Below, piece after piece: positions 24,848 to 34,002 of a DNA stretch of 64,000 nt (positions are counted from its first letter, which is position 1; every line of letters begins with the position of its first letter). Position numbers and translations under genes: made by a program. The notes beneath the pieces were generated by a model that saw nothing but the letters and a program-made list of their open reading frames with translations, made no database searches and was not told where the DNA came from. This DNA comes from CAXXHQ01 sp963665265 (GTDB lineage Bacteria > Planctomycetota > Planctomycetia > Pirellulales > Thermoguttaceae). The stretch lies in NCBI GenBank assembly GCA_963665265.2, contig OY762224.2, positions 806,001 to 870,000 of the forward strand. Direction: 5' to 3'.

Positions 24848-25570
24848 ATGCCCAACTCGATTCCCGTCATTCGTCACATTCCCCATGAACCTGCCGGCAC
24901 GATGGAAGACGCGTTGCGTCTGGCCGGCTTGGACTTTCATTACGTTGACATGTTCGCGGCGCCGCCGAAGTATCTTGATGCGAAAAACGTGCCTGCCTTG
25001 ATCATAATGGGCGGGCCGATGAACGTCGATGAAACGCAAAAATATCCGTACTTGGCCGACGAGATCGTTTGGATTCGGGAGGCGCTCGCCGCTGAAACGC
25101 CGATCGTCGGGGTCTGTCTCGGCGCACAAATGCTGGCCAAGGCGGGCGGGGTGAAAGTATATCCTAACGGGATCAAAGAAATCGGTTGGTACCCGATCGA
25201 GCTTTTGCCCGAGGCGGCGACGGATCCGCTTTTTCATGACTTGCCTACGAACTTGACGGTTTTTCAATGGCACGGCGACACGTTCGATTTACCTGCCGGC
25301 GCGGCGTATTTGGCGAAAAGTCCGCTGTGCAAGCATCAGGCCTTTCGGCTGGGCAAGAATGCCTGGGGGCTCCAATTCCATATTGAAATGACCGATTGGA
25401 TGTCGGAAAACTGGCTGATCGAGCCGGGTTTCGCCAAGGAAGTGTCGGAGTTGGACTACATCGATCCGGAGGAAATCCGTCGTCGCACGCCGGAAGAAAT
25501 GCCAGGCCTGAAAAAGCTCTCGGCCACGATTTTGGGACGTTTCACCGAGTTAGTGAAGGCGAGGCTGTAG
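24848..25570 (+). CDS. type 1 glutamine amidotransferase
   Basis: A 240-residue class I glutamine amidotransferase. The nucleophile Cys lies in PIVGVCLGAQMLAKAGG. The oxyanion segment is IIMGGPMNVDE, and the catalytic His and Glu are in LQFHIEMT. FQWHGDTFDLP is typical of the GMP-synthase-like stand-alone group. No synthase partner is adjacent, so the acceptor of the released ammonia (or glutamyl hydrolysis target) is unknown. The start ATG 24848 is preferred because the homologous region begins with RHIPHEPAGTMEDAL. Confidence 0.85.
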   Translation: MPNSIPVIRHIPHEPAGTMEDALRLAGLDFHYVDMFAAPPKYLDAKNVPALIIMGGPMNVDETQKYPYLADEIVWIREALAAETPIVGVCLGAQMLAKAGGVKVYPNGIKEIGWYPIELLPEAATDPLFHDLPTNLTVFQWHGDTFDLPAGAAYLAKSPLCKHQAFRLGKNAWGLQFHIEMTDWMSENWLIEPGFAKEVSELDYIDPEEIRRRTPEEMPGLKKLSATILGRFTELVKARL

Positions 25571-25672
25571 GGAGAGAATTGGGGGAGAGACCGGGGGGGG
25601 CATGGTTCGCCCGGTATACCCTCTGTAGATGTAGAAAACATTCCGGGGGTGTTTTGCCCTTTCTGCCGAGGA

Positions 25673-25678
25673 TATAAT
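25673..25678 (+). promoter_or_regulatory. candidate -10 element before def
   Basis: A perfect TATAAT lies about 100 bp before the def start. The best-spaced -35 candidate (TGTTTT) is poor, so this is a weak call. Confidence 0.3.
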
Positions 25679-25779
25679 TGGATATTCGGACGGCTGAGAG
25701 TGGGTTTCACAGACTGGCAAGCAGTCGGCGACGCTCGGTCGTGGGCTTTAGGTAGCTATGGTAATCTCGGGAGTTTTTT

Positions 25780-26358
25780 GTGCGAATCGTCAAATATCCG
25801 CATCCAACGCTGAAACACAAATCAAAGCCCCTCCGTCGAGTGGACGCTGAGCTGAAGCAGATCGTCCGCGAGATGTTCGAGCTGATGTACGAATCGAACG
25901 GAGTCGGCTTGGCCGCCAATCAGGTCGATCTGCCGTACCGGCTTTTTGTCCTTAATTTGACGGGCGAGGAAGGGCAAGGCGAGGAGCACGTCTTCATCAA
26001 CCCGGAGATTACCAAGCGATCGGGTATGATCGAGGCGGAAGAAGGCTGCCTGAGCTTCCCGGATATTTGGGCGCCTGTGAAGCGCTCGGAGAAGATCGAG
26101 ATCGCCTATTACGATCTGTCGGGCAAGGAGCAGCGTCGGCAACTGGACGGTTTTTTTGCTAGGGCCTGCCAGCATGAATACGACCATTTGGAAGGGATTT
26201 CGTTCGTCGACCGCCTGAGTCCAGCGGTTTATCTCTCGATTCGGGACAAGCTGGACGAGCTAGTTCGGGAGTATGAAGGAGACCGCGGCCGGGGCTTTAT
26301 ACCCGACGACGGCGAGATCGCAACCCGATTGGCCGAGTTGGAAGCGTTGCGGACGTAA
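25780..26358 (+). CDS. def: peptide deformylase
   Basis: Removes the N-formyl group from new proteins; 192 residues. The three family motifs are present: GVGLAANQ, EEGCLSFP and QHEYDHLEG, whose HEYDH holds the metal-binding His and catalytic Glu. The start is GTG 25780 (MRIVKYPHPTL), the usual beginning of the family. The C-terminal ~25 residues extend past the minimal enzyme. fmt follows 60 bp downstream, the classical def-fmt pair. Confidence 0.96.
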   Translation: MRIVKYPHPTLKHKSKPLRRVDAELKQIVREMFELMYESNGVGLAANQVDLPYRLFVLNLTGEEGQGEEHVFINPEITKRSGMIEAEEGCLSFPDIWAPVKRSEKIEIAYYDLSGKEQRRQLDGFFARACQHEYDHLEGISFVDRLSPAVYLSIRDKLDELVREYEGDRGRGFIPDDGEIATRLAELEALRT

Positions 26359-26418
26359 AATATCTGTTAGAATACGGGTTTGCCGGAGCAGGCTCCGTAT
26401 TGGTCTGGAATAAGCCGC

Positions 26419-27396
26419 ATGCGATTATTGATGGTAGGCACAGGTCCTTTCGCCGTGCCGACGTTTCTTGAACTGTTGGAAACGCACCACGAAATAGAAG
26501 CGTTGGTGACGGCGCCTCCGCGCCCGGTGAAAGGAAAGCATTTGCCGCCGGTTAGCCCGATGGTTCTGGCCGCGCAAGAGCGAGGGCTGCCGATCTATGC
26601 ACCTGAGTTGATCAACTCGCCTGAATCACAGACGGTAATTGCCGGGTATGACGTCGATTTACTCGTCGTCTGCGACTACGGCCAGATTCTTTCCGCTCAA
26701 ACGCTCGCCCGAGCCAGGTTAGGCGGAGTCAATTTGCATGCCGCCTTATTGCCGAAGTACCGCGGAGCGGCGCCGATCAATTGGGCGATATATAACGGCG
26801 AAAAGAAGACCGGCGTGACCGTGATTCACATGGTTCCGCAAGTGGACGCCGGGCCGTGCATCGCGCAGACGACGATCGATATTGATCCGGAAGAGGATGC
26901 CGTTGAACTAGAGAAGCGGCTAGCGGTTTTAGGGGCATGGCTCACGCGGCGGACGATCGACGCGATGGAGTCGGGGAGATTGGAGGCTTTGCCGCAGAAC
27001 CCGGCGCTGGCGTCGAAAGCGCCCCGGCTGAAAAAGACCGACGGCGGGATCGATTGGACCCGTCCGGCGTTGGCGATCAAAAATCAGATTCGGGCCATGG
27101 AACCTTGGCCGAAAACCCATACGTATTGGCGGGCGAACGAGAAAAATTCGCTGCGATTGATCTTAGGGCCCGTGCGGGTCGAGGATACAATGACGTCGGC
27201 TTCGCCTGGCACGATCGTCGAAGCGGCCGGCAATCGGCTCGTTATCGCCGCCGGCCAAGGGGTCGTCGTCGTGCAGACCGTTCAGCCTTCGGGCAAACGA
27301 GTCATGGAGGTCGAGGAGTTCTTACGCGGCTACCGGTTGCAACGCGGCGACGTACTCGGCCCGGAAGAGCCGACCGTCGCAAAAGCGGAGGCGTAG
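26419..27396 (+). CDS. fmt: methionyl-tRNA formyltransferase
   Basis: Adds the formyl group to initiator Met-tRNA; 325 residues. The N-terminal transferase domain has VGTGPFAVPTF, the folate-site signature HAALLPKYRGAAPINWAI and a catalytic DAGP segment. The C-terminal tRNA-binding domain starts near residue 215 (DWTRPALAIKNQIRAMEPWP). ATG 26419 is taken because the family starts with a short strand like MRLLMVGTGPFA. An upstream start would add 13 unlikely residues. It works with def just upstream. Confidence 0.95.
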   Translation: MRLLMVGTGPFAVPTFLELLETHHEIEALVTAPPRPVKGKHLPPVSPMVLAAQERGLPIYAPELINSPESQTVIAGYDVDLLVVCDYGQILSAQTLARARLGGVNLHAALLPKYRGAAPINWAIYNGEKKTGVTVIHMVPQVDAGPCIAQTTIDIDPEEDAVELEKRLAVLGAWLTRRTIDAMESGRLEALPQNPALASKAPRLKKTDGGIDWTRPALAIKNQIRAMEPWPKTHTYWRANEKNSLRLILGPVRVEDTMTSASPGTIVEAAGNRLVIAAGQGVVVVQTVQPSGKRVMEVEEFLRGYRLQRGDVLGPEEPTVAKAEA

Positions 27397-27515
27397 CGGC
27401 AAAAAATGCGGACTCAAGGATGAAGGACGCGGCGAATTTAGGGAAGCCTCATACGGCTTCGCCGCCCAGGTTCAGAGAGCCTGGCGCTCCCTCGCCATAT
27501 TAAGGAGAGATAGGC

Positions 27516-27701
27516 ATGGGCAACATGGACCGTTGGGACGTCGCCCTATTCGTTATCGCCGGATACGTGGCGGTTATGGCGTTAGTGCGGCTGATGATTC
27601 GTCGCCGCAATCAAATGATTGACGAATTCAAACGCCAAGTCGACGAAGAAAAACAACGCCGAGAAGGCCCGCATAAAGAGAAACATCGAAAATCGGCGTG
27701 A
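27516..27701 (+). CDS. small single-pass membrane protein
   Basis: 61 residues: one hydrophobic segment at about 9-28, then a basic and strongly charged cytoplasmic tail (RLMIRRRNQMIDEF, KEKHRKSA) likely to be helical. AAGGAGAGA lies seven bases before ATG 27516, a very good ribosome-binding site, which is the main reason to believe it is real. It lies between fmt and miaB in the same direction. I do not recognise the family and assign no function. Confidence 0.65.
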   Translation: MGNMDRWDVALFVIAGYVAVMALVRLMIRRRNQMIDEFKRQVDEEKQRREGPHKEKHRKSA

Positions 27702-27774
27702 CGACAGGGAATAAGATTCAGGGAAAAGGGAATCTGACGCCGTCCCTGCCTTTCCGCCCTTGCCCCCCTGACTG

Positions 27775-29157
27775 ATGAAACGATTATTCATTCAAACCGT
27801 CGGCTGCCAGATGAACGTGCTCGACAGCGAACTGGCCGTCGCCGAGCTTCTACAATCGGGCTACGAGTTAGTAAAGAGCCCTTTCGACGCCGACGCGATT
27901 CTTTTCAATACCTGCAGCGTTCGGCAACATGCCGAGGACAAAATCTATAGCGCGCTGGGGCGACTCCAAGACGTAAAGAGGAAGCGACCGGGCACGGTCA
28001 TCGGCGTAATGGGGTGCATGGCGCAGAAAGATCAAGCGGGTATTTTCAAACGCGCGCCGCACGTCGATCTCGTCGTGGGGCCGGGCCAATTGGCGCAACT
28101 GCCCGAGCTGCTTGAAAAAGCGATGCTAGGAGCGGAGCCGGCCTTGGAAGTAAGTTTGGAACGGCGCGGGGCCGATCAATCGGAAGTTCGCGCAAGCTTT
28201 CAACAATACGATCCGCATCGCACGGCCGTCATGCGCTCGGTTCCGCATCAGGCGCTCGTTCGGATCATGTTCGGTTGCGATAAGTTTTGCAGCTACTGCG
28301 TAGTGCCTCGAGTGCGAGGGCCGGAGCAAAGCCGCACGGTCGACGAGATTGAACGCGAAGTTCGCCGTTTGGCCGAGGACGGTTGCGTCGAAATCACGCT
28401 CATCGGTCAAACGGTAAATAGCTACCGAGATTTATCGACCGGCGTCGAACGACGACTTTCCGACTTACTCGCACGCTTGCATCCGATTGAAGGGATTCGT
28501 CGCATTAAGTTCGTTACGAATCATCCGAAATACATGACGGACGATCTATTGGAGGCCGTGCGTGATCTGCCGAAGATTTCGCCGTATTTCCACGTTCCGG
28601 CGCAAAGCGGCTCGAACGTCGTTCTGAAGCGGATGAATCGCGGATACACGGTCGAAGAGTATCGCGAGATGTTGGCCAAGATTCGCCAGTTCGTTCCGCA
28701 TGCGGCGATCACGAGCGATTTTATCGTCGGGTTCTGCGGCGAGACCGAAGAGGATTTTCAGCAAACGGCCGAACTCGTTCGCGAAACGCGTTTCAAAAAT
28801 AGTTTTATCTTCAAGTACAGCGCTCGGCCGTTGACTAAGGCGGCGGAACTGTACGAAGACGACGTCTTGGAGTCGGTCAAGCGTCGCCGGAATAACGACC
28901 TCCTTGAAATTCAAAACGCGATTTGTTTGGAGGACAATCTTCCGTTCGTCGGTCGCGCGGCCGAGATTCTCGTCGAAGGACCGAGTAAAGTCGCGAAACG
29001 GAAATCGCACGACGGCTCGGTGCAATTGGTCGGGCGAACGGTTTGCGACCGGATCGTGGTTTTCGACGGTCCGGCCAGTTTGGTCGGCAAGATCATTCAT
29101 GTACCGATCGAAAAGGCGGACGGATTCACGCTGTTCGGGCAAGCGCAGACGAAATAA
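27775..29157 (+). CDS. miaB: tRNA-i6A37 methylthiotransferase
   Basis: Radical-SAM enzyme that adds 2-methylthio to isopentenyl-adenosine 37 of tRNA; 460 residues. The N-terminal domain has the auxiliary-cluster cysteines (VGCQMN, NTCSVR, GVMGCMAQ). The radical-SAM motif C-x3-C-x2-C is CDKFCSYC, followed by VPRVRGPEQSR. A C-terminal TRAM domain covers about 385-450. The EQSR pattern and CSVR support MiaB rather than MtaB or RimO. It is the last gene of the def-fmt group; a GCTGAAA/TTTCAGC hairpin lies shortly after the stop. Confidence 0.95.
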   Translation: MKRLFIQTVGCQMNVLDSELAVAELLQSGYELVKSPFDADAILFNTCSVRQHAEDKIYSALGRLQDVKRKRPGTVIGVMGCMAQKDQAGIFKRAPHVDLVVGPGQLAQLPELLEKAMLGAEPALEVSLERRGADQSEVRASFQQYDPHRTAVMRSVPHQALVRIMFGCDKFCSYCVVPRVRGPEQSRTVDEIEREVRRLAEDGCVEITLIGQTVNSYRDLSTGVERRLSDLLARLHPIEGIRRIKFVTNHPKYMTDDLLEAVRDLPKISPYFHVPAQSGSNVVLKRMNRGYTVEEYREMLAKIRQFVPHAAITSDFIVGFCGETEEDFQQTAELVRETRFKNSFIFKYSARPLTKAAELYEDDVLESVKRRRNNDLLEIQNAICLEDNLPFVGRAAEILVEGPSKVAKRKSHDGSVQLVGRTVCDRIVVFDGPASLVGKIIHVPIEKADGFTLFGQAQTK

Positions 29158-29466
29158 ATCGTCAAGGATAGCTGAAACGGGCATTTCAGCGCAATGCACT
29201 GGCTGACAAGCAGCCGGTGGCACGCAACAGCGCACTGCGCCCGCAAAGTCTTTTTATTTACCGCCGTTTCTCTGGGGTTTTAGGCGAGGGGGCGTGAAGA
29301 TAGGAAGGCTGCAGGCGATCGCTAGAATTAATCGGGCAGGCAAGGCAAATTCAATACGTGCGGCAAAATCGGTCGAATTCATACATGGATCAAGGTCTGC
29401 CGTGATAAAGGATTATCTCGGCGGCGAGGCCGGCGGCGCCGGTTTCGCTTGAACAGGAGGTTCGGT
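29158..29466. other. intergenic stretch with two hairpins
   Basis: Two stems follow miaB: GCTGAAA/TTTCAGC at 29171-29190 and ACTGGCTG/CAGCCGGT at 29198-29218. The second, ending GGTGGCAC, resembles a dispersed intergenic palindrome. No T-run follows either. The rest appears to be leader of the TolC-like gene, with AGGAGG before its start. Confidence 0.45.
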
Positions 29467-31101
29467 ATGCGATTCGGTCGAAGCAATTTGATCGGGGCTT
29501 TGGAAATTTCCGCGATTGCTCTGTCGTTGTTTCTTTACGAGCAAGTTTCAGCGCAGCAATCGTATCCGTATCCCTATCAATTGCAGCCGCAAAACCAAGC
29601 TCCGCAGCCTCAGCAACAGCCTCGACAATATGCGGAGTCGCAACAGAATCAGCCGCGGAATTCGACGAACGAGCCGCAATACGTAGCGAGGGCCGCGACG
29701 CAAGGCTCGATCTATCCGAACTATTCGCAATATACATACGAGCAGTTATCGCAACGCGGCGAGCAGGTTCCGCCGGCGCCTCGTCCGTTGCCAATGACGC
29801 AGGCCGCGCCGCAAGCCCCCGCGCCGCAGTATTCGCAACAGCCGTTTCCGCCGCAAGAGGCTCCGGAGGCGAACGCGGGGCTAGAGACGTTGGACGAGGC
29901 GTGGGGAATCGCGCTACATGCGGATCAGCGCTACGAAGCGAGCCGATGGAACGTAAGCTCCTCACGAAGCAGTTACGCGGCGGCGAAGGCCGAGCGACTC
30001 CCGTCGGTCAATCTTGGCGCGAACGCCTATTCGTTGAGCGAAGAGCCGACGATGAACGTGACGATGCCGGCGCTCGGCGCGATGCAGCTTCCGCTGGCCG
30101 ATCAAAACTCAGGCGGAGCGAGCGCCTTGGTGACGCAGCCGATTTATACGTTCGGACGCATTTCGAGCGGGATCGACGCGGCGGCGGCGGCCGTTCAAGC
30201 GAATCAATGCGACGCCTATCGAACCAATCTTGACGTGAAGATGAGCGTGGCAGAGCTTTACGTGGCGGTTTTGCGAGCGGCTCGACTCGTCGAGGTCGCG
30301 CAGAGCAAGTCCGCCAGTTTGACGTCGCACAACCGCGTCGTCGGCGATATGTTTGAGAAGGGCGTGGTTTCGAAGAACGACTATTTGGCCGCGCAAGTGG
30401 CTTTGGCCGACGCGCAACAGCAACTGCTCGAAGCGCAAAACGGACTGGAAGTCGTGCGGGCCGCCTACAATCGAGCGCTGGGGCGACCGCTGACGACGCC
30501 GGTTCGATTGGCGGATATTACGGACGACGGCGCGACGGGCGACGTCGATCAATTGACCTCGAGAGCCATGCAGCAGCGGCCTGAGATATCGGCCCTCTCA
30601 TCGCAAGCGATCGCGTTGCGTCGGCAAGCCGACAGCGTGAAGGCGAAAAAGCTTCCTCAAATCGGCGTGACCGGCGGATATATATACGAGGGCAATAAGT
30701 ATATGGATCCGAACGGGTACGGAGTGATGATGCTCAACGCGCAGTGGAACGTGGTTGATTTCGGACGGGTGAGCAATCAGGCCGACGCGTTGCGCGAGAA
30801 AGCCGAGGGGGTGATTCGCACGCGTCAAGACGCCGAATCGCTGATCGCGTTGGAAGTGCGTCAGAAGTGGTTGGACCTTCACACGGCCCGCGAACGAGCG
30901 CTAGTGGCGAAACAGGCGACGGCGCAGGCCGACGAAAATCTCCGCGTCGCGCAAGATCGTTATCAGCAGCAGGTCGGCACGAACACCGAAGCGCTCGACG
31001 CCGAAACTTTGCGCGTTCAGGCATACACGAACTTCTACAATAGTTCGTATCAGGCGATTCTCGCCGGTTTGCGGCTGCGTCGAGCGGTCGGCGATCTGTA
31101 A
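29467..31101 (+). CDS. TolC-like outer membrane efflux protein
   Basis: A 544-residue exported protein of the TolC/OEP fold, forming the outer-membrane channel of tripartite pumps or type I secretion. The signal peptide spans about 1-29 (ending YEQVSAQ). A Gln/Pro/Tyr-rich low-complexity linker spans about 30-135. The two OEP repeats of long helices and strands follow (LDEAWGIALHADQRYEASR, LVTQPIYTFGRISSGI, GDMFEKGVVSKNDYLAAQV, DRYQQQVGTNTEALDAE). The ribosome-binding site is AGGAGG. It probably serves the RND pump encoded 4.7 kb downstream, though a chemoreceptor gene lies between. Confidence 0.88.
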   Translation: MRFGRSNLIGALEISAIALSLFLYEQVSAQQSYPYPYQLQPQNQAPQPQQQPRQYAESQQNQPRNSTNEPQYVARAATQGSIYPNYSQYTYEQLSQRGEQVPPAPRPLPMTQAAPQAPAPQYSQQPFPPQEAPEANAGLETLDEAWGIALHADQRYEASRWNVSSSRSSYAAAKAERLPSVNLGANAYSLSEEPTMNVTMPALGAMQLPLADQNSGGASALVTQPIYTFGRISSGIDAAAAAVQANQCDAYRTNLDVKMSVAELYVAVLRAARLVEVAQSKSASLTSHNRVVGDMFEKGVVSKNDYLAAQVALADAQQQLLEAQNGLEVVRAAYNRALGRPLTTPVRLADITDDGATGDVDQLTSRAMQQRPEISALSSQAIALRRQADSVKAKKLPQIGVTGGYIYEGNKYMDPNGYGVMMLNAQWNVVDFGRVSNQADALREKAEGVIRTRQDAESLIALEVRQKWLDLHTARERALVAKQATAQADENLRVAQDRYQQQVGTNTEALDAETLRVQAYTNFYNSSYQAILAGLRLRRAVGDL

Positions 31102-31512
31102 AAAGAAAGGGACGGCGTCTCCGCCCTGGCGCGATGCACTGGAGATATCGCTGAGGGCGTCATCCCGAAAATATTCGTTTTTTCAGCATTCTTGGCGACC
31201 GATTTGTCGTTTTTTTCGGCAAGAACGGTCTCTTTGTAGCAATTGTAGGGACTGGGGCTCCGCTGCATAGCGGTTTTCCTTTTTTCTAATATCGAGCTGT
31301 CAGAAAACGCATTGCTCATGATCTATCTTTCGGTAACTACGGTAAGGGCCGTGGGAGAGCGCGAGTTGCATACCGGAAGCTCGAGGGTTAGGGAGCTTTC
31401 TTTCCGCGCAAGCGTTCAATAGTCGGCGATCGGACCGCGCGATTTGCTTTTTGAGCGGGAGCCGTCCGCCGAGCCCCATTCATTTTTTTGTCGCGAAAAG
31501 GGAAGAGTGCAA
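31102..31512. other. intergenic stretch after the TolC-like gene
   Basis: A weak stem (CGCCCT/AGGGCG, about 31121-31159) follows the TolC-like gene. T-runs occur near 31171 and 31211. No conserved small gene or repeat was seen, and no clear promoter for the chemoreceptor was found. Confidence 0.35.
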
Positions 31513-33828
31513 ATGAGTAATCCATTGGCGAATTTTTCGTTAAAGACCAAACTTTACGGCGGTTTTACGACGGCGGCGGCGATTACGCTACTCGTCGGCG
31601 CGGTGGCCTACTTCGGAATTCGTTCGCTTTCGGCAGACGTAAACGAAGTCACGGCGAACAGCCTGCCGGGCATAGCGGCGGTGTTGCGAATCAATATCGA
31701 CGCGGAAATGATCAAAGGGCATCAACGAACGCTGTTGAATTTGAACTTGCCGGTCGCCGATCGCAAACGACAATACGAAAAAATCGCGGAGATTCGCGAG
31801 AAGCGAGAAACGTTGTTCAAAACTTACGAATCCATTCCTCGCGGCGCCGAAGAGGATAAGCTTTGGAAAGAGTTCACGGGAGTATGGGAGCAGTGGAAAA
31901 GCGCGAACACCGAACTGTTCCAGGCGTCGAAGGACTACGACGCGGTCGTCGAAGCGGCGACGCACGGCGCGGTTTTTGAAAAGACTTATTATTCGGCGCT
32001 GAACGGCGCCGGCGAAACGGTTCGCGATTTGGCGAAAGACAACTTTCAAGGGATCCAACATTGGAAGAATTTGCTTCTACGAGGAAATGATTCGAAGAAA
32101 TATGACGAATTACTGGCGAATTTCAATAAGTGCCAGAAGGACATGCAAGAGAAATTCGCGGATTTGAAGACGCTTGGACCGCAAATCGGAATCGATCAGA
32201 AAGCGTTGAACGACGCCGAGGCGGTTTATCTCCAGCTTGACTCGCGTTATCGCGAAGCCTTGAAGAAATTCGAGAAGAGCAATCCGGAATCGGGAAAGAT
32301 CGTCGATAGCGGGCTAATTGGCGCGGATCAACCCTTGAAGGACGCGATCGACGGCTTGCTCGCGAAAATTAAAGCGAAAGAAGAGAAGGTGGCGGACGTC
32401 GAGCGCCGCATGCGCAATCTGGCGATGGGCGCATGTCTCCAAAAGCAAAACCAAGTCGGCGACTTGCTTCAAAAGCTCGTGAAGATGAATGAGGAGCAAG
32501 CGCAGGAGATTAGTCAAGAAGCTTCGCGCACCGCGACGGCGTCGCAGTTTTGGACCGTGTCGGCGATCGTATTCGGCCTTGTTTTGGCCGGCGCTTTGGG
32601 AGCGTACCTTACGCTTTCGATCGTTCGCCCGATCGGTAAGGTCGTGGCCGTGCTCAACGCGGCCGCAAGCGGCGACTACGCGAAACGCGTCGATCACGAC
32701 TCGAAGGATGAGATTGGCCAAATGGCGGTCGCTCTGAACACGGCGGTCGCCGCGACCGGCAAGGCGATGGACGAAGTGAAAGCCTCGGCGGAACGCGAAA
32801 AGCTCGCTCAACAAGAGCGGGCGGATACGGAACGCCGCCAGGCCGACGAAGAACGTCGTCGCCAAGAGGAGAAAGCTCAAGTTGAACGCGAGTTGGCGGA
32901 GGCGGAGCGCGCGAGGGCCGAGGCTCTTCGCCGCAAGGTAGACGGGCTTTTGGAGATCGTCGCCGCCGCGGCACAAGGCGACTTGACTCGCAAAGCGGAA
33001 GTTGAAGGCTCCGAGGCGATCGACGAATTGGCCTCGGGAATTAACAAGATGCTTGAAGACTTGTCGAGCGTGATTGCTCAGGTGGCCGACAGCGCCGGCC
33101 AGTTCACGGAAGGCGCCCGCGTTATCGCCGAGAGTTCGCAGACATTGGCGCAAGGGACGCAGACTCAGAGTTCGAGCGTCGAAGAGATGACGGCTTCAAT
33201 CGACGAGCTTGCCCGATCGATCGACGCGGTCCGCGCGAACGCGGCCGAGGCGAACGTGTTGGCCGCCAAGGCGAACGATTTAGCCGGCGAAGGAGGCCAG
33301 GCGGTGCAGAAATCGATCGAATCGATGGAGCAGATTCGCAATAGTTCACAAAAGATCAGCGAGATCATTCAAGTGATTTCCGAGATCGCCGGCCAAACAA
33401 ACTTGTTGGCGTTGAATGCGGCGATTGAAGCGGCCCGAGCCGGAGAGCACGGAATGGGTTTTGCGGTCGTGGCCGACGAAGTTCGTAAGTTGGCCGAGCG
33501 GAGCAATCAGGCGGCGAGGGAAATTTCGTCTCTAATAAAGGAATCGACGCAGCGAGTCGAGGACGGCGCCCAATTGAGCGATCAGACGAGCAAGTCGTTG
33601 CAACAAATCATCGCGGCGGCGGAAGCGACTGCCGGCAAGATCGCCGAAATCGCCGATGTGACGACGCAGCAAGCGGCGAGCGCTCAGGAAGTGACGTCCG
33701 CCATTCAGGGCGTTTCGCAAGTCACTGAACAGACGGCCGCCGGAAGTGAAGAAATGGCCTCGAGCAGCGAAGAGCTAGGCGCTCAGGCGATGGCCCTTCG
33801 CCAAGTCGTGGGGCGATTTACCGTTTAA
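31513..33828 (+). CDS. methyl-accepting chemotaxis protein
   Basis: A 771-residue transmembrane receptor. The first membrane segment is at about 19-38. A helical periplasmic sensor follows (about 40-345), then the second membrane segment (about 355-377) and a HAMP domain. A long charged coiled coil rich in RADTERRQADEERRRQEE comes next, then a second HAMP-like part (around 475-530) and the signalling domain. The signalling hairpin tip reads IAGQTNLLALNAAIEAARAG. No cheA, cheW or methylation gene is nearby, so it is an orphan here. A strong terminator follows. The start ATG 31513 has GGAAGAG upstream. Confidence 0.92.
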   Translation: MSNPLANFSLKTKLYGGFTTAAAITLLVGAVAYFGIRSLSADVNEVTANSLPGIAAVLRINIDAEMIKGHQRTLLNLNLPVADRKRQYEKIAEIREKRETLFKTYESIPRGAEEDKLWKEFTGVWEQWKSANTELFQASKDYDAVVEAATHGAVFEKTYYSALNGAGETVRDLAKDNFQGIQHWKNLLLRGNDSKKYDELLANFNKCQKDMQEKFADLKTLGPQIGIDQKALNDAEAVYLQLDSRYREALKKFEKSNPESGKIVDSGLIGADQPLKDAIDGLLAKIKAKEEKVADVERRMRNLAMGACLQKQNQVGDLLQKLVKMNEEQAQEISQEASRTATASQFWTVSAIVFGLVLAGALGAYLTLSIVRPIGKVVAVLNAAASGDYAKRVDHDSKDEIGQMAVALNTAVAATGKAMDEVKASAEREKLAQQERADTERRQADEERRRQEEKAQVERELAEAERARAEALRRKVDGLLEIVAAAAQGDLTRKAEVEGSEAIDELASGINKMLEDLSSVIAQVADSAGQFTEGARVIAESSQTLAQGTQTQSSSVEEMTASIDELARSIDAVRANAAEANVLAAKANDLAGEGGQAVQKSIESMEQIRNSSQKISEIIQVISEIAGQTNLLALNAAIEAARAGEHGMGFAVVADEVRKLAERSNQAAREISSLIKESTQRVEDGAQLSDQTSKSLQQIIAAAEATAGKIAEIADVTTQQAASAQEVTSAIQGVSQVTEQTAAGSEEMASSSEELGAQAMALRQVVGRFTV

Positions 33829-33861
33829 AACCGAGAAGAACCCAGTCGGAATTGAAACGAA

Positions 33862-33893
33862 AGAGGACGAAGGCGACTTCGTCCTCTTTTTTT
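33862..33893 (+). terminator. intrinsic terminator after the chemoreceptor gene
   Basis: AGAGGACGAAG and CTTCGTCCTCT form an 11-bp perfect stem with loop GCGA, followed by seven T. It lies 34 bp after the stop. Confidence 0.92.
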
Positions 33894-33972
33894 AGGCGCC
33901 GGGCAATAGGCGAAGTCGCATTTCCTTTTGCTGCAATAACTTGCGACCGAAGAACGCGACTCTTCTTGACGT

Positions 33973-34002
33973 ATGTTACATAAAATGATACTTTTGTAAC
34001 AT
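33973..34002 (+). promoter_or_regulatory. probable TetR operator overlapping the tetR start
   Basis: ATGTTACA (33973-33980) and TGTAACAT (33995-34002) are perfect inverted repeats with a 14-bp spacer. The right arm covers the first two bases of the repressor start codon. This suggests that the repressor controls its own gene and the downstream efflux genes. Confidence 0.65.

Noticed and set aside
32314..33153. 279-codon minus-strand frame opposite the chemoreceptor gene
   Set aside because: Antisense to the HAMP and coiled-coil coding region; no ribosome-binding site or motif.
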